Below the pieces are notes generated by a model. The model searched no databases, was not told the origin of the DNA, and saw nothing but the letters and a program-made list of their open reading frames with translations. A stretch of 64,000 bases of DNA, taken from JBJMLO01 sp045805265. GTDB taxonomy: Bacteria > Actinomycetota > UBA4738 > JACQTL01. Shown piece by piece: positions 16,880-26,259 of this stretch (position 1 is its first letter; every line of letters starts with the position of its first letter). The DNA lies in contig JBJMLO010000008.1 of the NCBI GenBank assembly GCA_045805265.1, positions 1-64,000 on the forward strand, given 5' to 3'. The position numbers were made by a program, and so were the translations under genes.

Positions 16880-17012
16880 TCCCATGGGCGAGGCAGGCAC
16901 CATCGTCGGCTCAGGAGCCCGCCAGCGGGGAGGCATGCCGAGGTGAGGAAGCACCTGGTGCATGGAATGCGATGGTGGGCGAGGCGGTTCCTAACCCTGG
17001 AGGAGGCCAGTC

Positions 17013-18008
17013 ATGCCAGCGATCACCGTCGACGACATCACCACCCTGGAACGCCTGCCCGAGCTCGACGCGACCCTGTCCCGGCGACGGGTGCGGAGCG
17101 TCACCACCGCACCGAGCGGGCTCGAGGGCGAGGGGTTCCCGGTCCGCCGCGCCTTCATGGGCGTGGACCTCGCCCAACTCGACCCGTTCGTCCACATGGA
17201 CCAGATGGGCGAGGTCGAGTACGCGCCCGGCGAGCCGAAGGGCACGCCGTGGCACCCCCACCGGGGGTTCGAGACCGTCACGTACATGATCGACGGGACG
17301 TTCGAGCACCAGGACTCGAACGGCGGCGGCGGGGTGATCACCAACGGCGACACCCAGTGGATGACCGCCGGCGCCGGGATCCTGCACATCGAGAAGCCGC
17401 CGGAGCGCCTGGTGGCGAGCGGCGGCCTGTTCCACGGCCTCCAGCTGTGGGTGAACCTGCCCCGGGCGCAGAAGTGGTCGCCGCCTCGGTACCAGGACCT
17501 CCGAGCCGGCGAGGTCGGCCTGCTGTCGACGTACGACGGCGGCGCCCTGCTGCGGGTGATCGCCGGCGAGGTCGCCGGCCACCGCGGACCGGGCGACACG
17601 TACACGCCGATGACGATGGTGCACGCGACGCTGTCCCCGGGCGCGCGGCTCGACGTGCCGTGGCGACCCGACTACAACGCGCTGGTGTACGCCCTGGCGG
17701 GCGTGGGAACCGTCGGCCGGGACCGCCATCCCATCCGCGCCGGCCAGCTCGCAGTGTTCGGGGATGGAGATGCCGTCACGGTGGACGCGGCGCCGACCCA
17801 GGAGAGCCGCTCCCCCCAGCTCGAGGTGCTGGTGCTCGGCGGCCGCCCCATCGGGGAGCCGGTCGCCTGGCTGGGCCCGTTCGTGATGAACACCCGCGAC
17901 GAGGTCGTCCAGGCGTACGAGGACTACCAGGCGGGCCGGCTGGGGAGCATCCCGGCGGTCCAGGTCCACAACACGCCGACCGAGGTCGTCGAGACCCCCG
18001 CGGAGTAG
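17013..18008 (+). CDS. Pirin family protein
   Basis: 331 residues, two cupin domains. The metal site is HPHRGFE with His81 and His83, and GILHIE with His125 and Glu127, matching the pirin ligand set. GGAGGAGG sits 8 bases before the ATG. Pirins are iron-binding cupins; some bacterial members have quercetin dioxygenase activity, others regulate central metabolism. A second, more distant pirin is encoded at 18952-19896. The BNR-repeat gene follows after 4 bases. Confidence 0.9.
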   Translation: MPAITVDDITTLERLPELDATLSRRRVRSVTTAPSGLEGEGFPVRRAFMGVDLAQLDPFVHMDQMGEVEYAPGEPKGTPWHPHRGFETVTYMIDGTFEHQDSNGGGGVITNGDTQWMTAGAGILHIEKPPERLVASGGLFHGLQLWVNLPRAQKWSPPRYQDLRAGEVGLLSTYDGGALLRVIAGEVAGHRGPGDTYTPMTMVHATLSPGARLDVPWRPDYNALVYALAGVGTVGRDRHPIRAGQLAVFGDGDAVTVDAAPTQESRSPQLEVLVLGGRPIGEPVAWLGPFVMNTRDEVVQAYEDYQAGRLGSIPAVQVHNTPTEVVETPAE

Positions 18009-18012
18009 TCGG

Positions 18013-18915
18013 GTGCCGCGAGTCCTCGTCGCGACCTCGGACGGGCTGCGCTCGTTCGACCATGCGGGTTCGCCCGGGCCCGTCGACCATCCCGGCCGGG
18101 CGGTGACCGCGCTCGCCGCGGATCGCGATGAGCTGTGGTGCGTCCTCGACGGCTCGGAGCTGTGGCACGCGCCCGACGGCGACCGGTGGGTGCACCTCGC
18201 CCGTCTGGGGGGCCATCGGATCACGTGCGTCGCGGTGACCGACGGCGTGGTGGTCGGCTCGTCGGAGGCCCGGCTGTTCCGTCTCGGCGACGAGGGCCTC
18301 CGGCCGATCGAGCCGTTCGACCGCGCGGAGGGCCGATCCGGCTGGTACACGCCGTGGGGCGGTCCCCCGGACACGCGATCGATCTCCGAGTGGGGCCGGG
18401 ACGTCTACGTGAACGTGCACGTGGGCGGCATCCTCCGCACCGACGACGGCGGCCAGACGTGGGCGCCCACCATCGACGTCGACGCGGACGTCCACCAGGT
18501 CGCCACCGCCCAGGGTCTGGTCCTGGCGGCGTGCGCGGGCGGGCTGGCCGTGAGCTCCGACCGGGGCGTCGGGTGGACGTTCCGGCGCGAGGGTCTCGAG
18601 GCACGCTATTCGCGAGCGGTCGCCGTCTGCGGCGAGGCCGTGCTCCTGTCCACCTCGAGCGGGCCGCGAGGCGGGCGGGCCGCCGTGTACCGCGGAGACC
18701 TCGCCGGCGGGCCGCTCGAACGGTGCCGTGGCGGCCTCCCCGGATGGTTCGACGACAACATCGACACGTACCGGCTCGACGCGCTGCCCGACGGGTCCTT
18801 CGCCGCGTTCGGCACATCCGACGGTGCGGTGTTCGTCTCCGAGGACGCCGGCACGACCTGGAGCGACCTCGTCTCGGGGCTGCCTCCGATCCATCGGCTG
18901 CTGGTCCTGCGCTGA
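18013..18915 (+). CDS. BNR/Asp-box repeat beta-propeller protein
   Basis: 300 residues, GTG start 4 bases after the pirin stop. Asp-box-like repeats are visible as TDDGGQTW, SSDRGVGWT and SEDAGTTWS, with propeller blades between. No signal peptide is present, so it is probably cytosolic, unlike secreted sialidases of the same repeat class. Enzymatic residues cannot be assigned. Co-transcription with a pirin is likely but its meaning is unknown. Confidence 0.75.
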   Translation: MPRVLVATSDGLRSFDHAGSPGPVDHPGRAVTALAADRDELWCVLDGSELWHAPDGDRWVHLARLGGHRITCVAVTDGVVVGSSEARLFRLGDEGLRPIEPFDRAEGRSGWYTPWGGPPDTRSISEWGRDVYVNVHVGGILRTDDGGQTWAPTIDVDADVHQVATAQGLVLAACAGGLAVSSDRGVGWTFRREGLEARYSRAVAVCGEAVLLSTSSGPRGGRAAVYRGDLAGGPLERCRGGLPGWFDDNIDTYRLDALPDGSFAAFGTSDGAVFVSEDAGTTWSDLVSGLPPIHRLLVLR

Positions 18916-18951
18916 CCGGTCACGCGGCGCGGCACGAGGGCCGCCTGGCGG

Positions 18952-19896
18952 TCAGGAGGAGGGGCGGAGCCAGGGGGGGGCCGGAGCCTCGATCCGCGCC
19001 AGCTTCGACGGGACCGGCCCGAAGCGGTCGTCGTCGTGGGCCTGCCAGGCCCGCCACGCCTCGGTGATCTCGTCGGTCGTCCGGGCAACGAAGTTCCACC
19101 ACATCTTGATCTCGACCCCCATGGGCTCGCCGCCGAGCAGGAGGAGCCGGGCCCTCGCTCCGGGCGCCTCCAACACCAGCCGCTCGAAGCCCGTGGGAAC
19201 CAGCGCCAGCGATCCCGGTTCCACGATCGCGTCATCCACCTTCACCGGACGATCGACCGGGATCACCCCGTGCTCGAATCTCGGGTCGACCGGGAGCACC
19301 ACCGTGCGGTCGAACGTGACGTCGAGGCCGATCGTCGGGTGGTCCACGCGCGCGGATGACGACTCGTCGGCGATCTCGCCGACGAAGACCTGGGCCCGGC
19401 CGGATCCCAGCTCGGCGACCGGGAGCTCTCCGACGTGCTGGAACCGCGATCCGCCACCGCGAGTGGCGTCGGGCAGGGCCAGCCACATCTGCACGCCCAT
19501 GATCCCGTCCGGGCCGATCCCGGCGGCCGTCTCCACGCCGAGCTCGGCGTGGGCGATGCCGTGGCCGGCCGTCATGAGGTTGAGCTCGCCGGGGCGGATG
19601 AGCTGCTCGGTCCCCAGCGAGTCGCTGTGCAGCGCCGTCCCGCTGAACAGCCACGTCGCGGTGGCCAGCCCGATGTGGGGGTGCGGTCCGATCTCGAGCG
19701 GCGGCGGGTTCGCGACGTCGTCGGGGCGTGCGAGGTCGGCGAAGCACCACGGCCCGACCGTGCGCCGCCCCTTGGTCGGCAGGACCCGGAGGACGCCGAC
19801 CCTTCCGACCCTCGCGGAGCGGCCCTCGCGGACCTCGATCTCACTGACCCCGAGCCCCGGTGACACCTCGCTGAACTCGTCGACCGGCCCGCTCAC
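18952..19896 (-). CDS. Pirin family protein, second copy
   Basis: 314 residues. GTG at 19896 has an AAGGGGGG ribosome site about 9 bases upstream; longer in-frame starts run into unlikely protein. Metal ligands appear as PHPH (His72, His74) and HAE (His116, Glu118), with the C-terminal GGEPMGVEIKMWWNFVARTTDEI block typical of YhhW/pirin proteins. It converges with the BNR gene and has little identity to the neighbouring pirin, so it is not a recent duplication. Confidence 0.88.
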   Translation of the reverse strand: MSGPVDEFSEVSPGLGVSEIEVREGRSARVGRVGVLRVLPTKGRRTVGPWCFADLARPDDVANPPPLEIGPHPHIGLATATWLFSGTALHSDSLGTEQLIRPGELNLMTAGHGIAHAELGVETAAGIGPDGIMGVQMWLALPDATRGGGSRFQHVGELPVAELGSGRAQVFVGEIADESSSARVDHPTIGLDVTFDRTVVLPVDPRFEHGVIPVDRPVKVDDAIVEPGSLALVPTGFERLVLEAPGARARLLLLGGEPMGVEIKMWWNFVARTTDEITEAWRAWQAHDDDRFGPVPSKLARIEAPAPPWLRPSS

Positions 19897-20095
19897 CTCA
19901 CCGTTCCCCCCTTCCCGTGCCGCCCAGGATACGCCGGGCCACGTCCGAGCCCGTTCTCGCGGAACAGTGACGGATTCCACCGCCTCCTGCCGAGGACACC
20001 GGTCCCTTCGTCGCACCAAAGCGACTGCATCCCCCGGGACCAGCCGACGCCCGTGCCCGGAGACATGCGGGAACCCGCAGGCTCGGGCCCCGGCC

Positions 20096-20101
20096 GATAC
20101 T
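20096..20101 (+). promoter_or_regulatory. Putative -10 element of the ydbS-ydbT operon
   Basis: GATACT ends 6 bases before the ATG at 20108. The GGAGG between them is too close to the start codon to serve as a normal ribosome site, which favours a leaderless transcript. Confidence 0.4.
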
Positions 20102-20107
20102 GGAGGC

Positions 20108-20608
20108 ATGTCGGGGTATGAGCTCACGGTGGGTGCGCTCGATCGGGTGACCTGGCGACGCCCGTCGCACCGGTTCCGGGTCATGCGCCGGACGGAAGTT
20201 GCCGTCGCCACGGTGATCGTGGCCGTGGCCGCCGGCGTCCTCGCCGGGATCCCGAACGGGCCGACCGTGGGGGCCCTCGTCGCCGCAGCCGTGGCGGTCG
20301 CCGGAGTCGTCGCCGAGCGATTCGTGCAGCGGCGGGTTCGGGCATGGGGGTACTGCGAGCGTGACGACGACCTCCTCGTGCGACGGGGCGTGCTGTTCGC
20401 GCGGCTCTCGGTCGTTCCCTACGGCAGGATGCAGTTCATCGACGTGACCGCCGGGCCCGTCGAGCGGTCCTTCGGATTGGCGACCGTCCGCATGCACACT
20501 GCGGCGGCGGCGAGCGACGCCCGGATCCCCGGGCTGAATCGAACCGACGCGGCCGAGCTCCGCGATCACCTTGCCGCGCTGGGCGAGGCGCGGGCCGCCG
20601 GGCTGTGA
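20108..20608 (+). CDS. Bacterial PH-domain membrane protein (YdbS-like)
   Basis: 166 residues. Two membrane segments (about 35-52 and 55-71) are followed by a bPH2 domain with LLVRRGVLFARLSVVPYGRMQFIDVTAGPVERSFGLATVRMHTA, the typical YdbS/DUF304 core. It forms a coupled pair with the next gene (GTGA overlap). YdbS/YdbT pairs are membrane proteins implicated in resistance to membrane-active compounds in Bacillus; the exact role here is unknown. Confidence 0.82.
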   Translation: MSGYELTVGALDRVTWRRPSHRFRVMRRTEVAVATVIVAVAAGVLAGIPNGPTVGALVAAAVAVAGVVAERFVQRRVRAWGYCERDDDLLVRRGVLFARLSVVPYGRMQFIDVTAGPVERSFGLATVRMHTAAAASDARIPGLNRTDAAELRDHLAALGEARAAGL

Positions 20609-22053
20609 GCGCCGATCCCCGCCGACATGTCGGCGACAGCGAAGCGGGCACGGACGGCCGGGACACGGCCGGCCCCCGTATTCCCAGGGTGCCCGCCGTG
20701 CCCCCCCGCCCGGACGGCGCCGGCCAGTCGGACCGGCGTGAGCTGAGCAGATGGCACCGACTCCATCCCCTCTCCCCCGTCGTCCGGGCGGGGCGGGCGC
20801 TGTACGCCCTCGTGGTCCTGATTCTCCCGGCGATCGGATCGGGACGCGGCAACGAGTCGAGCGGCCGGTTCCTCGGCGACATCATTGTCGTCTCGGTCCT
20901 GGTGATCGGGGGCGTGGTCTCCTGGCTCGTCACCCGGTGGCGCGTCGAGGACGACACGCTCCGGATCGAGACGGGGCTGCTCCGCCGGAGCTCGCAGCGC
21001 TTCCCGCTCGTGCGGATCCAGGCGATCGACATGGTTCGACCGCTCCTGGCACGAGCCTTCGGGCTGACGGAGCTGCGCCTGCGGATGGCCGGGCACGCCG
21101 GCAGGTCCGGCCGGCTGGCCTATCTTCCGGAACGGGACGCTGACGCGCTGCGGGCGCGGCTGCTCGCACTCGCCCACGGGTTGGGGGAGGAGACGCCCGC
21201 GCCTCCCGAACGCGCTCTCCTGACGGTTCCCACGGGCCGCCTGGTCGGCTCGATCCTCCTGAGCTGGCTGGCCTTGGTCGTCGGCGTCTTCGCCGCGATC
21301 CTGATCCCGATCGCGGTCGTCGCCCCGGCCGCGGCGGGCGCGTCGGTGGGAGGCACCGCGGCCAGCATCTTCGTCCTGGTCGCCGCCCTGTGGCGCCGGT
21401 TCAACGGGAACTTCGAGCTGACGGTGAGCGAGGCGGCCGACGGGCTCCACATTCGGGCGGGGCTGCTCGCGACGAGCGCCGAGACCATCCCCAATGGTCG
21501 AGTCCAGGCCGTGCGGATGGTCGAGCCCTTGCTGTGGCGTCCATTCGGGTGGTGCCGATTGCAGGTGGACGTCGCGGGGACCCATCGACGGGAGGACGAG
21601 AGCGAGGCCGAGGACCGCCAGCTGCGGGCGGTGCTGCCGGTCGGGACGCGCGAGGAGGCCCGGCTGTTGCTGGAACGCATCATGCCCGATGCCCCGTCCG
21701 ACCGGATCCCGGCCCCGTCGCGGGTCCGGCTCAAGACCCCGCTCCGCTACCACTTCCTCTCGTGGGGGCGGAACGAGATCTGCGTCGTCACCACGTCGGG
21801 GCGGGTGGCGCGGGTCACCGACTGGGTTCCGCTGGCGAAGGTGCAGAGCCTGCGCTGGGTGCAGGGCCCGGTGCAGCGCTGGCTCCGGCTGGCCACGATC
21901 CACGTCGACACGGCGGGACGCAACGTGCACGCCGCCATCCGTGACCGGGACGCCGCCGAGATCGACGGAATCCTCGCCAAGCTGATCGCGCTGTCTCGAA
22001 CCGCCCGGCGCTGGGCGGACGGCGCCCGGCCCACCCCCGCCTTCAGGCCCTGA
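20605..22053 (+). CDS. Bacterial PH-domain membrane protein with repeated domains (YdbT-like)
   Basis: 482 residues, GTG start overlapping ydbS. Three bPH2 repeats can be seen: DDTLRIETGLLRRSSQRFPLVRIQAIDM (about 115-140), a second after ADGLHIRAGLLATSAETIPNGRVQAVRM, and a third around SGRVARVTDWVPLAKVQSLRW. Hydrophobic pairs lie near 70-110 and 210-265. This three-repeat layout is the usual YdbT form. It most likely forms a membrane complex with the YdbS-like partner. Confidence 0.82.
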   Translation: MSADPRRHVGDSEAGTDGRDTAGPRIPRVPAVPPRPDGAGQSDRRELSRWHRLHPLSPVVRAGRALYALVVLILPAIGSGRGNESSGRFLGDIIVVSVLVIGGVVSWLVTRWRVEDDTLRIETGLLRRSSQRFPLVRIQAIDMVRPLLARAFGLTELRLRMAGHAGRSGRLAYLPERDADALRARLLALAHGLGEETPAPPERALLTVPTGRLVGSILLSWLALVVGVFAAILIPIAVVAPAAAGASVGGTAASIFVLVAALWRRFNGNFELTVSEAADGLHIRAGLLATSAETIPNGRVQAVRMVEPLLWRPFGWCRLQVDVAGTHRREDESEAEDRQLRAVLPVGTREEARLLLERIMPDAPSDRIPAPSRVRLKTPLRYHFLSWGRNEICVVTTSGRVARVTDWVPLAKVQSLRWVQGPVQRWLRLATIHVDTAGRNVHAAIRDRDAAEIDGILAKLIALSRTARRWADGARPTPAFRP

Positions 22054-22133
22054 CGGCGCTCTCCATAGCGATCAGGCCCGGGGAACAGGAGCAGGAACTG
22101 CGCGGAACGCTGCATCACGCGCTCAGCCATGAC

Positions 22134-23048
22134 TCATCGACGCGCGAGCACCTCCTCACGGGTGGGGAGTGACGCCTGCGCGCCGGGCCGCGTGCAGGCA
22201 ACCGCAGCGACCCTGGCCGCCCACCGGCTCGCGGCCTCCAGCGGCTCCGACCGGACCAGGGCGTCGGCGAGGGCGCCGCAGAACGCGTCCCCAGCCGCCG
22301 TGGTATCGACGGCCCGGACGGGGATCGCGGGGATGGCCACGGTCCGGCCTTCCTCGACGAGGAGGGCGCCCTCGGCCCCCAGCGTGACCACGACGGCGCG
22401 GGCCGGGAGCGACGCCGCGAGGCGAGCGGCCTCCTCGGGCGAGGTCGGGGGGCGCCCGCCGGCGAGCTGCGCGAGCTCCCCCCGGTTCGGCACGAGGACG
22501 TCGACGTGCGACAGCAGCGACGCGGGAACCTCGCGTGCTGGAGCGGGATTCAGCACCACCAGACCGCCCGCGACATCGACGGCCGCGCCGACAGTTTCGA
22601 GCGGCACCTCGAGCTGGAGGAGCGTGACCGCGGCCCCGCGGAGCAGCGGCGTCGCCCGCTCCACGTCGAGCGCCGACAGCAGCCGATTGGTCCCGGCACT
22701 AACGACGATCTGGTTCTCGCCATCGCCGTCCACGGCGATGAAGGCGGCGCCGGTCGGCACCTCGCCGTCCACGCGCACGTGATCCACCCCGACGCCGTCG
22801 GCGCCGAGCGCCGCGACCAGGGCCCGCCCGGGATCGTCCTCGCCGACGCAGGCGACCATCTCGACGGACCGGCCGAGCCGCGCCGCGGCCACGGCCTGGT
22901 TGGCCCCCTTGCCGCCGGGATTCCGGAAGACGTCCTCGCCGGACACGGTCTCGCCGGGCCCGGGGAGCCGCGCCACCCGCACGACGAAATCCATGTTCAT
23001 GCTTCCCACCACGGCGATGGTGCCGGAGGCGTCCGGCGACCTCTCCAT
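22134..23048 (-). CDS. rbsK: Ribokinase
   Basis: 304 residues, PfkB family. N-terminal IAVVGSMNMDFVV and the ribokinase signature GGKGANQA at 45-52 bind the sugar; C-terminal DTTAAGDAFCGALADAL holds the anion hole and catalytic Asp. ATG at 23048 overlaps the stop of the GH31 gene (TGATG), so the two are coupled. It would phosphorylate D-ribose, which could come from the nucleoside hydrolase encoded at 42277. Confidence 0.88.
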   Translation of the reverse strand: MERSPDASGTIAVVGSMNMDFVVRVARLPGPGETVSGEDVFRNPGGKGANQAVAAARLGRSVEMVACVGEDDPGRALVAALGADGVGVDHVRVDGEVPTGAAFIAVDGDGENQIVVSAGTNRLLSALDVERATPLLRGAAVTLLQLEVPLETVGAAVDVAGGLVVLNPAPAREVPASLLSHVDVLVPNRGELAQLAGGRPPTSPEEAARLAASLPARAVVVTLGAEGALLVEEGRTVAIPAIPVRAVDTTAAGDAFCGALADALVRSEPLEAASRWAARVAAVACTRPGAQASLPTREEVLARR

Positions 23049-25348
23049 CACGAACGACCTCTGCTCACGATCACCGCTTCGGGACCGGCGACGTCCACAA
23101 CGACCTCCCCCGGCGTGGTGCCCACCTCGAGGACGTGGCGGCCGCCGTCGCTCACGTACCGCACGAGGACGTCCCTGCCGTCGACGGGGACGACCAGCTC
23201 CGACACTCCGTCCCCCTCCAACGGGGCCAGGAGGATCGTCAGGGGATCCGTCGGCCGCTCCCCCACCCACCGCTGCACTGGCCCCATGGGCACGATCGCC
23301 CCGGCTCGAAGGTAGAGCGGGGCCGTCGCCGGCTCGTGCCGCACGTCCACCCACCGGCCGCCGGCGACGGGCTCTCGCGTCCACCAGTCGATCCAACGGC
23401 CCGACGGGAGATACACCGTTCGCCGGCCGCCCGGCTCGAACAGGGGAGCCACCATCAGGGACTCCCCGCACAGGAACTGGTCCCCGATGCGCCAGGTCGT
23501 CGGGTCCTGGGCGAACTCCAGCACCAGCGGCCGGGCGAAGGGAAGGCCGGCCGCGGCCGAGCGGCGCGCCATCGCGAGGAGGTACGGCAGTAACCGGTAT
23601 CTCAGCAGGATCCAGTCCCGGGCGATCCCGCCCCACGGCTCAGACCACCGGAACGGCTCGCGGTCGCCCATCCCGTGGATGCGCGGATGCGAGAGCAGCA
23701 CGGCCCACTGCAGCCACCGGACGGGCAGCTCGCCATCCTCCGGGACCTGCTCCGTTCCGCCGATGTCGGCGCTCCAGAAGGTGAACCCGCTGAGCCCCAG
23801 CGACAGCCCGCCGTACAGCTGGGGCAGCATCATCTCCCACGTCGAGGGCACGTCCCCGCCCCAGTGCACCGGGTACCGCTGCGCGCCGGCCCAGGCCGAC
23901 CGGTTCCACGAGATGCGTTCGCCGGTCACCAGCTCGGTGGCTTCGTGCACGGCCTCCTGGTAGCGCAGCGGGTAGAGGTTGTGCATGTGCGGGCCGGGGG
24001 TCCCGTCCGCGACCACTGCGTCGGGAGGGACCTCCTCCCCGAAGTCCACCTTGATGACCGAGGCGCCCTCGCGGAGCAGCCGACCGTACTCCTCGCGCAT
24101 GACCGCCACCGCGGCCGGGTTCGTCCAGTCGACGCAGTGCACGGGACCGTCGTAGCCCTGCACGAAATGGATGCCGACGTCGAGGAACCCTCCCCGCGCG
24201 TCGCGGACGAATCCGCCGGCGTCCGCCAGGCGGTCGTGGAGCCGGGTGCCCCCCACGAGAAACGGCGTTTGCCACAGGGACAGGTGGACGCCGCGCTCCG
24301 CGAGCCGGCGGCAGAATCCAGCCGGATCGGGGAAACGGTCCGGCGCGAACTCCAGGTCGCAACGCCAGTCCGTCGCGAACCACGCGGTATCGAGATGGAT
24401 GACGTCCATCGGAAACCCGGCCGCGCGCATCCCGTCGACGGCCTCCAGGGCCTGCTCCTCCGACGCGTAGCTGCAGCGGCTCTGCCACCAGCCGAAGCTC
24501 CAGTCGGGGGGCATGGGGGCGCGACCGGTCAGGGCCGTGTACTGGGCCAGGACGTGCCGGATCGAGCCGAGGAACACGAAGACGTCGAGAACGTCGTCGT
24601 CGACCGCCACCTGCACCTCGTGGGCTGACCGGCTCCCGACCCAGGCGCGAACCCTGGCCGAGGTGTGGATGAAGACGCCGGCACCGCCCGTGGTGACGAA
24701 GAACGGGACGGCCTTGTAGACCCGCGGCGTATGGGCGCCCATCGCGTCGCGGACCCACAGGTCCAGGGTCTGCCCGGTCTTGTCCAGCCCCAGGAACCCC
24801 TCGCCGAACCCGTAGACCGCGTGGCCGGGCCGGATCCCGAACGTCTCGGTCGCGACCGGCCGGCCGTCGGCGGTGTCGACGCTCACGCCCGTCCCCAGCG
24901 AGTCGGCCACCTGGAAGTAGTTCGGGTCCGGGCCCCCGAGCCGGACGCGATGGTCGCCGCTCGCGTCCGCCACGTTCATCCCATACGGGTCGAGACCGAT
25001 CGTCACCCGCATGCCATCGGTGCAGATCGTGACCAGCCCGTCGGTGATCTCGATGGCCGGTGATGCCGGCGCGGGCAGATGCCCGACGATCATGTGCCGG
25101 CCCCCGTCGCGGGGCACCCCGTCCGCCGCGTAGCGCAGGCGCACGGCGGCCTCTCCCACAGCGTCGACCCGCAGGCGCCCGGCTCGCGAATCCGCAGCAT
25201 CGGGTGGCGGAGGGAACGGCCCCTCCGGCCAGGGATGCCGGTGGGCCGTCGTGGCCAGCTCCACCGTTCCGTCGCGCGCGGCGACCACCTCGGCGCGCTC
25301 GACCAGGAAGCGCTCGAGCGTCCCCGCCTCGACAGCGTCGACCGACAC
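23048..25348 (-). CDS. GH31 glycoside hydrolase (alpha-glucosidase/alpha-xylosidase type)
   Basis: 766 residues. GTG at 25348 follows the PIG-L stop by 5 bases, with GGAGCCGGAGG upstream. The catalytic nucleophile is Asp435 in VIKVDFGEE and the acid/base Asp499 in HWGGDVPST, both standard GH31 motifs; the barrel begins with PPDWSFGWWQSRCSY. There is no signal peptide, so it acts on imported oligosaccharides. The KVDFGE form and GHAVYGFGEGF segment are closer to YicI-type alpha-xylosidases than to maltases, but specificity is uncertain. Confidence 0.9.
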   Translation of the reverse strand: MSVDAVEAGTLERFLVERAEVVAARDGTVELATTAHRHPWPEGPFPPPPDAADSRAGRLRVDAVGEAAVRLRYAADGVPRDGGRHMIVGHLPAPASPAIEITDGLVTICTDGMRVTIGLDPYGMNVADASGDHRVRLGGPDPNYFQVADSLGTGVSVDTADGRPVATETFGIRPGHAVYGFGEGFLGLDKTGQTLDLWVRDAMGAHTPRVYKAVPFFVTTGGAGVFIHTSARVRAWVGSRSAHEVQVAVDDDVLDVFVFLGSIRHVLAQYTALTGRAPMPPDWSFGWWQSRCSYASEEQALEAVDGMRAAGFPMDVIHLDTAWFATDWRCDLEFAPDRFPDPAGFCRRLAERGVHLSLWQTPFLVGGTRLHDRLADAGGFVRDARGGFLDVGIHFVQGYDGPVHCVDWTNPAAVAVMREEYGRLLREGASVIKVDFGEEVPPDAVVADGTPGPHMHNLYPLRYQEAVHEATELVTGERISWNRSAWAGAQRYPVHWGGDVPSTWEMMLPQLYGGLSLGLSGFTFWSADIGGTEQVPEDGELPVRWLQWAVLLSHPRIHGMGDREPFRWSEPWGGIARDWILLRYRLLPYLLAMARRSAAAGLPFARPLVLEFAQDPTTWRIGDQFLCGESLMVAPLFEPGGRRTVYLPSGRWIDWWTREPVAGGRWVDVRHEPATAPLYLRAGAIVPMGPVQRWVGERPTDPLTILLAPLEGDGVSELVVPVDGRDVLVRYVSDGGRHVLEVGTTPGEVVVDVAGPEAVIVSRGRS

Positions 25349-25353
25349 GCCGA

Positions 25354-26181
25354 TCAGGCCTCCGGCTCCCGTGCGGCGCCCGGGAGCCCGGAGGTCGATG
25401 CCCCCGGGAGATCCTCCAGGAGATCGGAGCGCGGCCTGACGGGCCGATCGAGGACCGGACGGGCCTGGGCGAAGCACTCGCTGTCGAGCACCAGCCACCG
25501 CAGCTCCTCCGGGATGCGCTCGTACTCGCCTTGCTGGGTCCGGTGGGCTCGAATCCCCTCGAGCTTTCGGTCACGCACCGGTCTGGTGTCGACGCGGACC
25601 GCGATCCGTTCGTCCGGGACGCCGGTCATGTCGAAGAGCCGTCCTTCCTCGCCGTAGTCGTGACCTCCCGCGCGAACGCCCGCATAGAACCGGTCGACGT
25701 CCGAGCGCGCCAGCACCGCGTGGTACAGGCGGGCGAGCTGCCCCGGGGCCGCCTCCCCACGCACCCGGTCGAAGGCCATGGTGGCCGCCTCGCCCGCGCG
25801 GATGTGGTCGTGGTGGGAGGTCATCCCGTCGGGCCCGAACGTGACCACGACGTGCGGCCGGACCTCCCGGAGCACGCTCTCGACTTCCTCCACCAGGCGC
25901 TCCAGCGGCACGTCCGGGAGGTAGTAGTCGTGGTGCCGGAGGAACTCGACACGCGCGTCCGGATACCCGATCGCCTTCAGGAATGCTCGTTGCTCGCTCT
26001 CCCGCACGGCGCCCAGCGTCTCGCGAGTAGCGAGCGAGGGGTCGGCGATGGGCCCCGCCTCGCCGCTCGTGGCGAACACCAGCGCGAGATCGACGATCCC
26101 CCGGTGCAGCAGGAGCGTGCCCGCGATCAGGTAGGAGTCGTCGTCGGGATGGGCGAACACGCCCATCACGCGGATGCTCAC
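25354..26181 (-). CDS. PIG-L/LmbE family deacetylase
   Basis: 275 residues, GTG start. The zinc-binding HPDDD is at 11-15 (GVFAHPDDDSY) and the second ligand region reads TSHHDHIRAGE. Family members remove N-acetyl groups from GlcNAc-inositol or similar amidosugars, for example in mycothiol synthesis. Here it is the first gene of an operon with GH31 and ribokinase, which suggests a catabolic role on an N-acetylated glycoside rather than mycothiol production. Confidence 0.87.
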   Translation of the reverse strand: MSIRVMGVFAHPDDDSYLIAGTLLLHRGIVDLALVFATSGEAGPIADPSLATRETLGAVRESEQRAFLKAIGYPDARVEFLRHHDYYLPDVPLERLVEEVESVLREVRPHVVVTFGPDGMTSHHDHIRAGEAATMAFDRVRGEAAPGQLARLYHAVLARSDVDRFYAGVRAGGHDYGEEGRLFDMTGVPDERIAVRVDTRPVRDRKLEGIRAHRTQQGEYERIPEELRWLVLDSECFAQARPVLDRPVRPRSDLLEDLPGASTSGLPGAAREPEA

Positions 26182-26245
26182 GGGCTTCCGGTCCGAGCCA
26201 TCAGGCTGGAGTGTATGGGCCGTCGCGGCGGCCCTGCAGGGACGC

Positions 26246-26251
26246 GATACT
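26246..26251 (+). promoter_or_regulatory. Putative -10 element of the MFS gene
   Basis: GATACT ends 8 bases before the ATG at 26260; no ribosome site is seen before this start. Same layout as at 20096. Confidence 0.4.
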
Positions 26252-26259
26252 GGGCCGCC

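Noticed and set aside
14144..18106. Plus-strand open frame of 1320 codons across the hyuA, thiolase and pirin region
   Set aside because: It runs antisense to hyuA and thiolase with full catalytic motifs and out of frame with pirin; its translation is Arg/Pro/Gly-rich without domains. Long antisense frames are common at this GC content.
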